Origin: Clostridia bacterium
GTDB taxonomy: Bacteria > Bacillota > Clostridia > Oscillospirales > CAG-272
Assembly (NCBI GenBank): GCA_017472695.1
Contig: JAFUOQ010000021.1
Coordinates: 1-63,826 of the forward strand
Direction of reading: 5' to 3'
Length of the DNA stretch: 63,826 nt
Shown here: one piece after another, positions 15,739 to 24,631 of the stretch
Numbering within the stretch: the stretch's first letter is position 1
Layout: every line of letters starts with the position of its first letter
The notes under the pieces: generated by a model
Databases searched by the model: none
Told to the model about the DNA's origin: nothing
What the model saw: the letters and a program-made list of their open reading frames with translations, nothing else
Program-made: the position numbers and the translations under genes

Positions 15739-16365
15739 ATGGAAATAATGCATTTAATTGAAGAATCAAGCGATCCGTGGGCGATTGAATTTTCTAATAA
15801 GCTACGTGAAAGTGGCATAGAGGGCTGGGATAAATACTATAATGGCGAAGAATATAGCTGCGACTTTTTTAAAATTCCGGTGCCATATCAAAAGGAAAGT
15901 CCAAACGACCCGGATGTGCACTATATTTTTGTAGATATAAATAATGATGAAAAATATGGTCGTGACTACACAGTTTGCGGTAACTATGCTCACCAGCATT
16001 GCGCGAGCTCTGAATTAGCCGTATATATCATAAAACACTTGATTGAAAAGCACATAGTTGAAATGTGCTTTGTAAGAGAAAATCTTTCTGCCAGCTTGTT
16101 TATGCCAAGCAAGGGAAGCGATCAAGATAATGTCGGTTTTCTTTTGGAGAATTTTAAGGATATATCCGATAATTTGAATAGCCCAATATGGCAAGAAAAC
16201 ACCGCGGGACATTTTCACACTACGTTTAATGCCGAGCCCTTGTTTTCGATAATGGGGAATAAGTCCGGTTGTCAGCCCGCGATTGATGGTGTGAAAACAT
16301 ATGTGGTTTGTGCTGAGTTTGGCAAGCACCCCGAATATTATATACTAGAGGAATATGATAAATAA
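15739..16365 (+). CDS. Uncharacterised cytoplasmic protein
   Basis: A 208-residue soluble protein with no signal peptide or membrane segment. AAAAGGA precedes the ATG at 15739. Notable features are a His/Cys stretch, GNYAHQHCASSEL (about 85-97), and an acidic character with many aromatic residues. I do not recognise a family. It ends at a bidirectional terminator shared with the CinA-like gene. Good codon structure and the ribosome site support a real gene. Confidence 0.75.
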   Translation: MEIMHLIEESSDPWAIEFSNKLRESGIEGWDKYYNGEEYSCDFFKIPVPYQKESPNDPDVHYIFVDINNDEKYGRDYTVCGNYAHQHCASSELAVYIIKHLIEKHIVEMCFVRENLSASLFMPSKGSDQDNVGFLLENFKDISDNLNSPIWQENTAGHFHTTFNAEPLFSIMGNKSGCQPAIDGVKTYVVCAEFGKHPEYYILEEYDK

Positions 16366-16371
16366 AAAAGC

Positions 16372-16408
16372 AAGAAGCAAGAGCTGAGAAATCCCGTTCT
16401 TGCTTCTT
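16372..16408. terminator. Bidirectional terminator between convergent genes
   Basis: AAGAAGCAAGA / TCTTGCTTCTT inverted repeat with A-rich and T-rich flanks, between the gene ending at 16365 (+) and the one ending at 16414 (-). Confidence 0.85.
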
Positions 16409-16413
16409 TATTA

Positions 16414-16917
16414 TTAATTCTCGTTTTCTAAAAGATATGAAAGGGTTCTAAAAACATAGGTCGATGCGTTTTTGCGCACGTTGTTTCTGCCAACATCCTC
16501 AAAATTTACGGTTTTGGTTACCACCTTGCCATTGATACAAAAGCCAAAGCAAACAATACCGACAGGCTTATCTGGTGTTCCACCACTTGGACCTGCAATT
16601 CCTGTAATTCCAACGCCAACCTCGGCACCTGTTAGGTTGCAAACGCCTTGCGCCATAGCACCGGCAACATCCTCACTGACCACGCCAAGAAAGTCTATAA
16701 CCTCTTTTTTTACACCTAGTCGCTTAATTTTCGCTTCGCTTGAATATGTAACAACTGACTCACAAAAAACGCTTGAAGCATCTGTCACACTAACAAGAGT
16801 GGCGGCAACAAGCCCACCAGTGCAGGACTCCGCAAAGGAAACGTGATATTTCTTTTCCCTTAATATATTAACTAGCCTTTCCTCTGGCGAAATGTTAAGA
16901 TTGATTTGATTATCCAT
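16414..16917 (-). CDS. CinA-family nicotinamide-nucleotide amidohydrolase (PncC-like)
   Basis: A 167-residue stand-alone CinA C-terminal domain, which deamidates NMN in pyridine nucleotide salvage. Family blocks are visible: SFAESCTGGLVAATL near residues 27-41, the SVVTYSSEAK block, GVVSEDVAGAMA and GITGIAGPSGGTPDKPVG. The N-terminal molybdopterin-binding half of full CinA is absent. The ATG at 16917 has AAAGAGG upstream. Its promoter lies at 16960-16988 and a palindrome sits in the leader. Confidence 0.9.
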   Translation of the reverse strand: MDNQINLNISPEERLVNILREKKYHVSFAESCTGGLVAATLVSVTDASSVFCESVVTYSSEAKIKRLGVKKEVIDFLGVVSEDVAGAMAQGVCNLTGAEVGVGITGIAGPSGGTPDKPVGIVCFGFCINGKVVTKTVNFEDVGRNNVRKNASTYVFRTLSYLLENEN

Positions 16918-16930
16918 AAAAACCTCTTTA

Positions 16931-16946
16931 TAACATTCAAATGTTA
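16931..16946. promoter_or_regulatory. Palindrome in the leader of the CinA-like gene
   Basis: TAACATT-CA-AATGTTA, perfect 7-bp arms, between the -10 box and the start codon. It is placed like an operator, but the binding protein is unknown. Confidence 0.4.
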
Positions 16947-16959
16947 GTATTATAATATG

Positions 16960-16988
16960 ATTATAGCACAAAAATCTATGCTTGTCAA
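16960..16988 (-). promoter_or_regulatory. Sigma-A promoter of the CinA-like gene
   Basis: On the minus strand: TTGACA (16983-16988), 17-bp spacer, TATAAT (16960-16965). Confidence 0.85.
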
Positions 16989-17042
16989 ATTTTGATTGAA
17001 ATTGTGAGCTTTATGTGTTATACTACATTGTGAAAAATAAAA

Positions 17043-17074
17043 AACGCCGAAATAGAGAGCTGTCCATTTCGACG
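17043..17074 (-). terminator. Terminator of the tRNA-Thr gene
   Basis: On the minus strand CGTCGAAAT pairs with ATTTCGGCG (one G-U), followed by TTTTTTATTTTT, immediately after the tRNA. Confidence 0.85.
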
Positions 17075-17149
17075 TGGAGCTGGTGGTGAGATTTGAACTC
17101 ATGACCTGCTGATTACGAATCAGCTGCACTACCACTGTGCTACACCAGC
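17075..17149 (-). tRNA. tRNA-Thr (anticodon CGT)
   Basis: A full cloverleaf on the minus strand: acceptor stem GCTGGTG / CACCAGC, D arm GCAC..GTGC, anticodon stem GCTGA / TCAGC with loop TTCGTAA giving anticodon CGT (reads ACG), T loop TTCAAAT, and an encoded CCA end at 17075-17077. The T stem has one A-C mismatch. It has its own promoter (17168-17196) and terminator, so it is a single-tRNA transcription unit. Confidence 0.93.
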
Positions 17150-17167
17150 ATTGAATTAGCATAGATA

Positions 17168-17196
17168 ATTTTACTATAGATATGATATTTTGTCAA
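17168..17196 (-). promoter_or_regulatory. Promoter of tRNA-Thr
   Basis: On the minus strand: TTGACA (17191-17196), 17-bp spacer, TAAAAT (17168-17173). It overlaps the region just before the rsmA ribosome site on the other strand. Confidence 0.8.
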
Positions 17197-17207
17197 GGGG
17201 TAATTAT

Positions 17208-18113
17208 ATGAATTTATGTGATATAAGCACTGTGAAAAAGTTAATGTCCAAATATGGTACTGGCACAAAAAAAGGCTTTGGACAGAACTTTTTAATAAAT
17301 GAAGAAGTGCCATACAATATCGCTTGCGAAAGCTATAATTATCACAGACAGGTTAACAAAAATTCAAAAAACGCGGTTATAGAAATTGGCCCTGGTATAG
17401 GCTCGCTAACATCGGAGCTTTGCCGCGCTTATGACAAGGTAATAGCCGTTGAAATTGATAAAAGTCTAATTCCAATTCTTGACGAAACCTTGGCAGAATT
17501 TGATAATGTAGAGGTTATAAACGCGGACTTCTTAAAGCTCGATTTGAACGAGTTTTTAGAAAAAAACCTCGGGGAGTGTACGATTTCTGTGTGTGCAAAC
17601 CTCCCTTATTATATTACAACTCCGATAATTATGGCACTTCTTGAAAACGCGAGATGCGAAAACGGAGCATCAAAATTTACGTCAATTACAGTTATGGTTC
17701 AAAAGGAGGTTGCTCTCCGCCTATGTGCTGATTCTAAAAGCTCTGATTATGGTGCTATTACAGCATCAATTAATTATTATGGAGAGGCAAAAAAGCTATT
17801 TGATGTAACCCCTGACAACTTCCTGCCTGCGCCAAAGGTAACCTCAAGCGTTGTAAGAATAGAGCTATATGATGAGCCAAAATATAAGGTTCAAAATGAA
17901 AAAATGTTAAATAGAGTAATTGCCGGTGCGTTTGCTCAAAGAAGAAAAACGCTACTGAACTCCCTTTCAAGCTCTTTTAGTGAGCTTTCAAAGGAAAAAA
18001 TTGCAGAAATTATCACAAGACTTGGTTTTGACATCAATATTCGCGGTGAAAGACTCTCAATTGGCGATTTTTGTATGCTAGCTGACGAATTTTATAAAGA
18101 AAGTAACAAATAA
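17208..18113 (+). CDS. rsmA: 16S rRNA dimethyladenosine transferase
   Basis: RsmA/KsgA dimethylates two adjacent adenosines near the 3' end of 16S rRNA, a late step in small-subunit assembly. The 301-residue protein has GQNFLIN near the N-terminus, the SAM-binding motif IEIGPGIGSLTSEL, the catalytic motif NLPYYITTP and the C-terminal helical domain (FAQRRKTLLNSL). The ATG at 17208 follows AAGGGG. The DUF554 gene follows after 9 bp, probably in the same transcript. Confidence 0.95.
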   Translation: MNLCDISTVKKLMSKYGTGTKKGFGQNFLINEEVPYNIACESYNYHRQVNKNSKNAVIEIGPGIGSLTSELCRAYDKVIAVEIDKSLIPILDETLAEFDNVEVINADFLKLDLNEFLEKNLGECTISVCANLPYYITTPIIMALLENARCENGASKFTSITVMVQKEVALRLCADSKSSDYGAITASINYYGEAKKLFDVTPDNFLPAPKVTSSVVRIELYDEPKYKVQNEKMLNRVIAGAFAQRRKTLLNSLSSSFSELSKEKIAEIITRLGFDINIRGERLSIGDFCMLADEFYKESNK

Positions 18114-18122
18114 GAGGTACAA

Positions 18123-18881
18123 ATGCTATATAGTACACTGTTAAATGTTGGAACAATAGTTCTCGGCTCAATCATAGGGGCTTTGCTCGCTAAATTCTTT
18201 GATAAGAGCAAAAGACTAAAAAAGCTTCCCGATGCTTTAATGAAGGCCATTTCTCTTTGTGTCATTTTTATTGGAATAAAGGGCGCATTTGATTCAAAAA
18301 ACTTTTTAATAATATTGATTTCAATAGTTGTCGGTACAACCGTTGGCTCATTAATTAAAATTGACTCACTACTTAAAAGATTTGGCAATTTTATGGAAAG
18401 AAGGCTTGTGAAAAAGAAAAGCGTAGCCATCGATGACCCGAACAATCCAATTACAGCAAATGCAGAGGGAGAAGAGCAGAAGAGCTTTTCCAGAGCATTT
18501 GTTTCAACAACTCTTACCTGTTGCGTTGGTGCTATGGCAATAACCGGCTCATTAAACGCTGGTATGAATGGAGACCATAGCCTTATAATTACTAAATCCG
18601 TGCTTGACTTTATTACTGCTTTTGTATACTCCTCTGCGTTTGGGATAGGTGCTATAATGGCATCAATTCCTGTGCTTCTATATCAAGGAATTATTGTTTT
18701 AGGCGCTGGCGCACTCTCCGGAGTTTTGACTGCTTCTGTTAGTGAGATTTCAGCAGTCGGCTCAATAATTATTGTCGGTCTTGGACTTAATATGCTAGGC
18801 GCTACAAAAATAAAGGTCGCTAATATGTTACCGGCTGTATTTGTTCCAATTCTGCTTTGCGCATTGCCAATTTTTCAATAA
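18123..18881 (+). CDS. DUF554 family membrane protein
   Basis: A 252-residue integral membrane protein with about seven hydrophobic segments. DUF554 hallmarks include GTIVLGSIIGALL near the N-terminus and the CCVGAMAITGSLNAGM region. A hydrophilic loop (about residues 90-125) splits it. The family is thought to be a transporter or channel, but its substrate is unknown. AGAGG precedes the ATG. It is co-directional with rsmA and ends at a strong terminator. Confidence 0.88.
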   Translation: MLYSTLLNVGTIVLGSIIGALLAKFFDKSKRLKKLPDALMKAISLCVIFIGIKGAFDSKNFLIILISIVVGTTVGSLIKIDSLLKRFGNFMERRLVKKKSVAIDDPNNPITANAEGEEQKSFSRAFVSTTLTCCVGAMAITGSLNAGMNGDHSLIITKSVLDFITAFVYSSAFGIGAIMASIPVLLYQGIIVLGAGALSGVLTASVSEISAVGSIIIVGLGLNMLGATKIKVANMLPAVFVPILLCALPIFQ

Positions 18882-18888
18882 AAATAGA

Positions 18889-18926
18889 CACTCCCTTCCA
18901 CTTTTTGACAAGGGAGTGCTTTTTTA
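18889..18926. terminator. Bidirectional terminator
   Basis: CACTCCCTT / AAGGGAGTG stem followed by TTTTTT, between the convergent DUF554 and GH95 genes. Confidence 0.88.
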
Positions 18927-18928
18927 TA

Positions 18929-21280
18929 TTATTTTGAGAATTTAAGAATTACTGTTTCGCCAGCCTTTAGTGATAGCTTTTTGTATCCCTTGCTTGCACC
19001 ATTTAAGAATGGATAAGCGATAGATGAAATGCTTATATCGGCATCTCGCTCGGCAAAAAGAGTAGCCACGGCAAGGTCTTTATTCCATTTTATTGAAGCT
19101 CTAACACCGGATTGTGTGTAAATGCTTTCAACCTCGCCCTCGTCCCATTCAGCTGGTAGGGCTGGTAAAATTTCTATTCTGCCATCTGGAGTTGAGTAGA
19201 GTAGCATCTCATAAACCGCAGCGGTGAAGCCCATGTTGGCATCAATTTGGAAGGGTGCTTTACCTGCGTGCATATATTTTAAGGTTACACCCATATTTCT
19301 CCAGTCGTTGTGATAGGTAAATAGGTTAGGACCTGTACAGAAGCGTAGAAGCAGGTCAAGGCATTTTTTTGCTCCCTTGCCGTCCTTTAATCTCGCATAA
19401 ATATTAGCCATGTGAGCAAGTGACCAGCCTGTTTGCTCCTTTAGACCAATAACAAGGCGTTTTTCAACTGCAACCTTCATAGCCTCAAATAAGGTCGTGT
19501 CATCCTTGCCAACCTCATAAGCAGGGAATAGCGGGTAAATATGCGATTGATGTCTATGGTGATAGTTGTCAAGAAAATCCTTATGTAGCCACTCCTTAAT
19601 TGCTCCGTCCTCATTTATTTCATAGTCCGGAATAGCGAGTAGCATTTTTTTCCACTCGTCAACCTTGTCTGCGTCAAGTGACAAAGCCTTGGCAGAAGCA
19701 ATAAGATTTGTAAGTAGCTCCTTGAGAAGCGCAAAGTCCATTGTAGGATTAATGCAAACGCTGATTTCTCCACCACCCTCAAAATGTCCGTTTGGACGAT
19801 TTTCAGGGGAGTCAGAGGGATATGATTTTAGCTTTCCATTCTCGTCGTACACATAAAAGTCCTCGTAAAAGAGCGCACATTCCTTCATAAATGGATAAGC
19901 CCTTTCACGCAAAAAGCTTTCGTCCTTGGTGTATAGGTAATATTCGTAATATATCGCGCTTATCCAAGCAGAGCTACCAGTCCAGTAAAGAACATGTGGC
20001 TGTAAATTTTTCTTTTTTCCACAGCCGTTATCCATAAATAATGGTAAGAGTAGACCACGACAGCCATAAAGCTTGCGCGCATTTTCGCGATAATCCTCCT
20101 TGAATTTATCGTATAAATTAAAGAGAGGTAAGAGTGCCTCGGCAAGACCACCCTTGCAAGCCTGCCAATAAGCCATTTGAATGTTCTCGTTATTAAAATA
20201 TGTGCAAGCCCAAGCGGGAGAGTATTCACCATTCCAAATTCCTTGTAGGTTCGCAGGATAATTACAGTTAACTGACGAGGAAATCAGTAAATATCTACCA
20301 AAATCTGCCATCTTTTCGCAAAGGCGAGGATCAACGGCTCCGTTATAGCTATTTAAAAGAAGCTCCTCAAGAGAGCAGCTTTCGGCATTGGAAAGCGAGA
20401 GCCTTGTTCTGCCAAAAAGCGAGGAAAATATTTTGCTGTGACGGCTGAATAACGCTTCGTAGTCACAAGAAATATTGGAAACGACAGCGTTTAATGCTTC
20501 CTTTCCAAGAGCCTTGTCGCTAGCATAAATAGCGAGTAAGCATTCGCACGCATCGGAAATTTCAATAAATCCATTGAAATCTGCATCACCACACATATCA
20601 ATATTTTTCTTTTTGTGGGTGCCAAAGCAAGCCTTACCGTCTGTCTTTAGAATTTTCACAATTCCAGAGTAATTTAAGCCACCCTGTGTCGCAAATTCGA
20701 CATAAATTCCGTTTTCTATGACCTCTGTTTTTTGAGTAGATGAGCCACCCTCGTCGGGCAAATCGGCAAGGTCGTGCTTTTCTAGAGCCAGCCTCAAGCT
20801 CTTTGGAGCTTCACTTGTTAGCCTGATAATTACCGCACCATCACTTTGCGACACAAATACATTTCTTTGACAGAGGGCTCCTGCATCCTTGTATTTTACA
20901 GTGCATACTCCGTTTTCCATATCCAGCTCGCGCGAGTAATCAGTAAATGCATCCTTGCTCTCAAAAAGAAGATGCAAATCAAACGCAGGATAGTATTTTC
21001 CACTCGATGGCTGATATTTCTTTTCCATCAAAAGCTTGGTGTAATAGGTCTCGGCTGTTATGTAGTCACCCTTATCCATAAGTGCGCGCACCTCTTTAAG
21101 TGCATCTGAAATATCGGGGATTTCCTTGTCCTCGCACCAGTTAAAGAGTGACTCGTGGTTTATCAAAATTCTCTCGTCGTAAATGCATCCATAGACAGAA
21201 GCACCTATAATGCCATTGCCAAGCGGAGTCGAGTCGTTCCATCTTGTTGCGGGGTATTTGCTGGTAAGTATTTTTTCCAT
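18929..21280 (-). CDS. GH95 family alpha-L-fucosidase (or alpha-L-galactosidase)
   Basis: A 783-residue glycoside hydrolase 95. The N-terminal beta-sandwich starts with the family signature SKYPATRWNDSTPLGNGIIGASVYG. The (alpha/alpha)6 barrel shows NLQGIWNGEYSPAW, the NENIQMAYW segment, EGGGEIS and HHRHQSHIYPLFP. The characterised inverting alpha-1,2-L-fucosidase AfcA belongs to this family. There is no signal peptide, so the substrate is probably hydrolysed inside the cell after uptake. The ATG at 21280 has AGGAG upstream. It is divergent from a GH29 fucosidase. Confidence 0.9.
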   Translation of the reverse strand: MEKILTSKYPATRWNDSTPLGNGIIGASVYGCIYDERILINHESLFNWCEDKEIPDISDALKEVRALMDKGDYITAETYYTKLLMEKKYQPSSGKYYPAFDLHLLFESKDAFTDYSRELDMENGVCTVKYKDAGALCQRNVFVSQSDGAVIIRLTSEAPKSLRLALEKHDLADLPDEGGSSTQKTEVIENGIYVEFATQGGLNYSGIVKILKTDGKACFGTHKKKNIDMCGDADFNGFIEISDACECLLAIYASDKALGKEALNAVVSNISCDYEALFSRHSKIFSSLFGRTRLSLSNAESCSLEELLLNSYNGAVDPRLCEKMADFGRYLLISSSVNCNYPANLQGIWNGEYSPAWACTYFNNENIQMAYWQACKGGLAEALLPLFNLYDKFKEDYRENARKLYGCRGLLLPLFMDNGCGKKKNLQPHVLYWTGSSAWISAIYYEYYLYTKDESFLRERAYPFMKECALFYEDFYVYDENGKLKSYPSDSPENRPNGHFEGGGEISVCINPTMDFALLKELLTNLIASAKALSLDADKVDEWKKMLLAIPDYEINEDGAIKEWLHKDFLDNYHHRHQSHIYPLFPAYEVGKDDTTLFEAMKVAVEKRLVIGLKEQTGWSLAHMANIYARLKDGKGAKKCLDLLLRFCTGPNLFTYHNDWRNMGVTLKYMHAGKAPFQIDANMGFTAAVYEMLLYSTPDGRIEILPALPAEWDEGEVESIYTQSGVRASIKWNKDLAVATLFAERDADISISSIAYPFLNGASKGYKKLSLKAGETVILKFSK

Positions 21281-21346
21281 AAAAGCTCCTAGGTGTGCAA
21301 TTAATGATTTAAGTATAACACAACAAATTTCAAGTGTCAATTGGTA

Positions 21347-21375
21347 TTGACATTTACATTAGTAAATGATAAAAT
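21347..21375 (+). promoter_or_regulatory. Promoter of the GH29 gene with a built-in palindrome
   Basis: TTGACA (21347-21352), exactly 17-bp spacer, TAAAAT (21370-21375). The spacer is almost filled by an 18-bp inverted repeat, CATTTAC-ATTA-GTAAATG (21351-21368), so a repressor bound there would block RNA polymerase. Confidence 0.75.
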
Positions 21376-21416
21376 CTAAATAGTTTAGTAAAAATACAGA
21401 GCCAAAGGAGAATAAA

Positions 21417-22712
21417 ATGAGTATTCAAAGCGAAAGAACAGAAAGAACAAAGGAATATTGCAACGATCGATTTGGTATGTTTATCCATTGGGGACTTTAC
21501 GCAATCCCTGCGGATAACGAATGGATTCGTTCTAGAAATAAATTGTCAATCGAGGACTATCAACCATATTTTGATACCTTTGATCCAGTAAACTATGATC
21601 CTAAAAAGTGGGCAAGGCTTGCTAAAAAAGCAGGCATGAGATATGCGGTTTTGACAACAAAGCATCATGACGGCTTCTGCTTGTTCGATAGTAAATATAC
21701 AGAGTATAAGGCAACTAATACACCAGCGGGACGCGATCTTGTAAGAGAATATGTTGATGCCTTCCGAGCAGAGGGAATAAAGGTGGGCTTCTATTACTCA
21801 CTTCTTGACTGGCATCACCCTGACTATCCCGCATATAACGATATGCACCATCCAATGAGAGGCAATGATGCATATAAGCACCAAACCGGAGAGCATTTTG
21901 AGAGATATGTTGAATATATGCACAATCAAGTAAGAGAGCTTCTTACAAATTACGGCAAAATTGATATTATGTGGTTCGATTTTTCATATGGCGATATGAC
22001 CGCTGAAAAATGGCGCGCAACTGAAATGGTTAAAATGGCGAGAGAGCTCCAGCCACACATTATAATTGACAATCGTATGGGTGGCGACATCACCTCTGCC
22101 GAGCCGGAGTTCTATTCGGGCGACTTTGCATCTCCTGAGCAGATGATTCCTGCTTGGGGCGTACGCGATGTTTTTGGCAATCCTGTTCCTTGGGAAACCT
22201 GTATTACCCTAAATAACCACTGGGGATATAGTGCAAAGGATATGAACTATAAGAGTGCGAAAAATGTAATCAATATGCTTATGGAATGTGTAAGTAAGGG
22301 CGGAAACCTACTCCTGAACGTAGGGCCTGATGCAAAGGGCAACATTCCAGACAAGAGCATAGAAATTCTCACCGAGGTAGGAGTGTGGATGCGTCTGAAC
22401 TCTGAAGCTGTTTATGGTTGCGGAATTGCAGATATTCCAAAGCATGATTGGGGAAGGATTACAAAGAGCGATGATGCGCTTTACCTCTATATTCAGGATA
22501 CCTGCTGCGAAAACATTGCACTTTACGACTGCCCGTATAAAGCGAAAGGTGCTGTGCTTTTGGCGGATGGAAGCTACATAAGCATGGAAGAGCCTTGGAA
22601 CGCACATAGCTACAAGGCTAATGGAAAGAAACCACTCTTTATGGAAACTCCGGAATTTAGAAACCTAAATGGCAATGCAAACGTAATAAAAATCTATCTA
22701 GATAAGGAATAA
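21417..22712 (+). CDS. GH29 family alpha-L-fucosidase
   Basis: A 431-residue retaining fucosidase. The family start block RFGMFIHWGLYAIPA, the TTKHHDGFCLFDSKYT block and the nucleophile region IDIMWFD are present, as are GGNLLLNVGPDAKGNIP and the C-terminal beta domain. No signal peptide is seen, matching a cytoplasmic role. AAAGGAG precedes the ATG. With the divergent GH95 gene it forms a small fucosyl-glycan unit; no transporter or fucose catabolic gene is next to it in the window. Confidence 0.94.
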   Translation: MSIQSERTERTKEYCNDRFGMFIHWGLYAIPADNEWIRSRNKLSIEDYQPYFDTFDPVNYDPKKWARLAKKAGMRYAVLTTKHHDGFCLFDSKYTEYKATNTPAGRDLVREYVDAFRAEGIKVGFYYSLLDWHHPDYPAYNDMHHPMRGNDAYKHQTGEHFERYVEYMHNQVRELLTNYGKIDIMWFDFSYGDMTAEKWRATEMVKMARELQPHIIIDNRMGGDITSAEPEFYSGDFASPEQMIPAWGVRDVFGNPVPWETCITLNNHWGYSAKDMNYKSAKNVINMLMECVSKGGNLLLNVGPDAKGNIPDKSIEILTEVGVWMRLNSEAVYGCGIADIPKHDWGRITKSDDALYLYIQDTCCENIALYDCPYKAKGAVLLADGSYISMEEPWNAHSYKANGKKPLFMETPEFRNLNGNANVIKIYLDKE

Positions 22713-22718
22713 TTTTTA

Positions 22719-22749
22719 AACAGACTGTCCACATAGACGGTCTGTTTTT
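22719..22749 (+). terminator. Rho-independent terminator after the GH29 gene
   Basis: CAGACTGTC / GACGGTCTG (one G-T pair) with a 6-nt loop and TTTTTAT. Confidence 0.88.
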
Positions 22750-22802
22750 ATGTATAATTTGTTAATTTAGTGTCAAATAAAATGGTTTAATTTTTATTGG
22801 TA

Positions 22803-22831
22803 TTGACAATTTATGTCCTTTTTGTTAAAAT
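22803..22831 (+). promoter_or_regulatory. Promoter of the MoxR/VWA operon
   Basis: TTGACA (22803-22808), 17-bp spacer, TAAAAT (22826-22831). The 13-mer ATTGGTATTGACA (22796-22808) is identical to the one at the GH29 promoter (21340-21352). Confidence 0.8.
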
Positions 22832-22870
22832 ATAAATATTATATATATTTTGCGCGAGAGGAAGGGTATT

Positions 22871-24628
22871 ATGGAAAATAAGCAAGATAAAAATCCAGAA
22901 ATATTCCGTCCCGAGGGTGAAGGTAAGATGGGCACTAATCGCTCCACAAATGTCGAAGCGATAGCACAGCTTGTAGTAAAAAAGGCTTTAGAGGAAAAGG
23001 AAGAGCGAGAGGCAAGCGCTCAAAAAAGCTCAAGGCTGAAGCTTAAAAAAGCTGAATACACACCGCCAGAAATACTTTTGCCAAAGGATAATTCAGAAAA
23101 AACAAAGAAAAAATATCTTGGCTTTGGAAAATATGAAAGAAAGCTAAAGCAAGCAAGGTGCATAAAATCGCTCCTTGGTGGACTAGCCTTGTCATTCCTT
23201 GTAGGGGGCATCTTGTTGCTTCTTATGAAAATTAACGAGTGGCAAATCAATCCGGTCATTATTCTATCTTCAATGGTGGGTGCATTTTTAATAGCGTTTC
23301 TCCCTATTTTCCTTACACATAGGATAAATGATAAAAAGGTCGCTAAAGCGATTGATGAAAAATTCGGCTTGAAGGAAAGAGCATCAACAGCTATCGAGTA
23401 TCTAGATGACGACTCTGATATGAATGTCCTTTTAAGAAATGATGTGAGGAGCATTGTTGAAGGGATAGATGCAAGGGCTGTTAAGGCGTTTAAGCTTATC
23501 ACCATTTACATATGTGCCTTTGTCCTCGGTCTTACAATGCTAATAGTTGGCGTTGCATACCCAACCAAGGATGATAACGCTGGCTCGGACACAAGTGAGG
23601 AAGAGAATAACACAATTTTCGTCTTGACCGAGGAGCAAAAGGACAGGCTGAACGAAATTAAAGCAAGCGTTGAAGCCTCGGATATGGAGGAAACGGCAAA
23701 GCAAGAGGTCGTAGAGGAAATCCAGAGCTTGACTTTAGTGCTTGATACGGTTCAAATGCTCAAATCAGACGCAATTGACCTTATTAAATTAACAACCGAA
23801 AAAATAGATAAGATAACAGATGAAACAGGCTCACAATCCGAATTGTATACAGCTCTTAAAAATCAAGATTCTGCTTATACAAGAGAGTTTGCCAGACTTC
23901 TTACTAAATACGATTGGGAAAAGCATTTAATTAAGCGCGCAGATATACAAGAGCTGTTTAGACACAAGGATTTTGGCAGCGATGTTGCCGACCTTGATCA
24001 AATTGAGTTAGATACGATTATCGCTTTAAATAACGCATCTACACAAATGAAGAAGGCACTTGAAAATTCAGGCGTTGATGCAAGCGACCCACTTTATGAT
24101 TTGCTTTATAGATTCACCTATGAATCCGACCCTACAAACAAGGAAACGAAGGGAGAGGGACTTTACGGTACACAGGAAATTGCAAACGAAATGGAATATC
24201 TCTCATATAGGTGGGCGCAAAACAGACTAGACGATTTGTTCTCGATTCTTGGTGAGGATATTTATAGAGAGCTGGATGCTCAAAACGTAAACTATTCAGT
24301 TGGCTTTGACGCATCAAACGACATTCGCTCACTCTTTGGACTTCCAAAGGTAAACAGAGAGGATAATTCAAAGGAAGAGGATGAGGAAACCGAGAAGGAT
24401 AAGGAGCCACCGGAGGGTGCAGACGGTGGTTTAGGTGACGGAAACGTGTTTGGTAGCGACGATGCCATTTACGACAAGGAAGAACTAAATCATATCGCTT
24501 ATGGCGAGGTAATTGATAGATATTATATCATTATGGGCAATGCAGAATATACCGAGGAGCAGAAGGCGAAGATTCAAAAGTATTTTGAAACCCTGTTCAG
24601 AGGACTTGAAGAGAAAGATGAGGAATAA
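22871..24628 (+). CDS. Membrane protein with coiled-coil segment, first gene of the MoxR/VWA operon
   Basis: A 585-residue protein. The basic and acidic N-terminus (about 1-95) has no signal peptide. Two hydrophobic segments (about 110-135 and 140-160) and a third near 210-230 flank the block GLKERASTAIEYL, which resembles the N-terminal part of DUF4175 proteins found in MoxR operons of other phyla. A long acidic, helical, probably coiled-coil region follows (about 245-500), then a linker rich in Glu, Asp and Gly. The ATG at 22871 is preceded by GAAGGG. It is 3 bp from the moxR start. It may form the membrane scaffold of the complex; that is inference. Confidence 0.8.
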   Translation: MENKQDKNPEIFRPEGEGKMGTNRSTNVEAIAQLVVKKALEEKEEREASAQKSSRLKLKKAEYTPPEILLPKDNSEKTKKKYLGFGKYERKLKQARCIKSLLGGLALSFLVGGILLLLMKINEWQINPVIILSSMVGAFLIAFLPIFLTHRINDKKVAKAIDEKFGLKERASTAIEYLDDDSDMNVLLRNDVRSIVEGIDARAVKAFKLITIYICAFVLGLTMLIVGVAYPTKDDNAGSDTSEEENNTIFVLTEEQKDRLNEIKASVEASDMEETAKQEVVEEIQSLTLVLDTVQMLKSDAIDLIKLTTEKIDKITDETGSQSELYTALKNQDSAYTREFARLLTKYDWEKHLIKRADIQELFRHKDFGSDVADLDQIELDTIIALNNASTQMKKALENSGVDASDPLYDLLYRFTYESDPTNKETKGEGLYGTQEIANEMEYLSYRWAQNRLDDLFSILGEDIYRELDAQNVNYSVGFDASNDIRSLFGLPKVNREDNSKEEDEETEKDKEPPEGADGGLGDGNVFGSDDAIYDKEELNHIAYGEVIDRYYIIMGNAEYTEEQKAKIQKYFETLFRGLEEKDEE

Positions 24629-24631
24629 AAA

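Noticed and set aside
16931-16946. LexA box before the CinA-like gene
   Set aside because: Bacillota LexA sites need GAAC-N4-GTTC spacing; here the arms are TAACATT/AATGTTA with a 2-nt centre.
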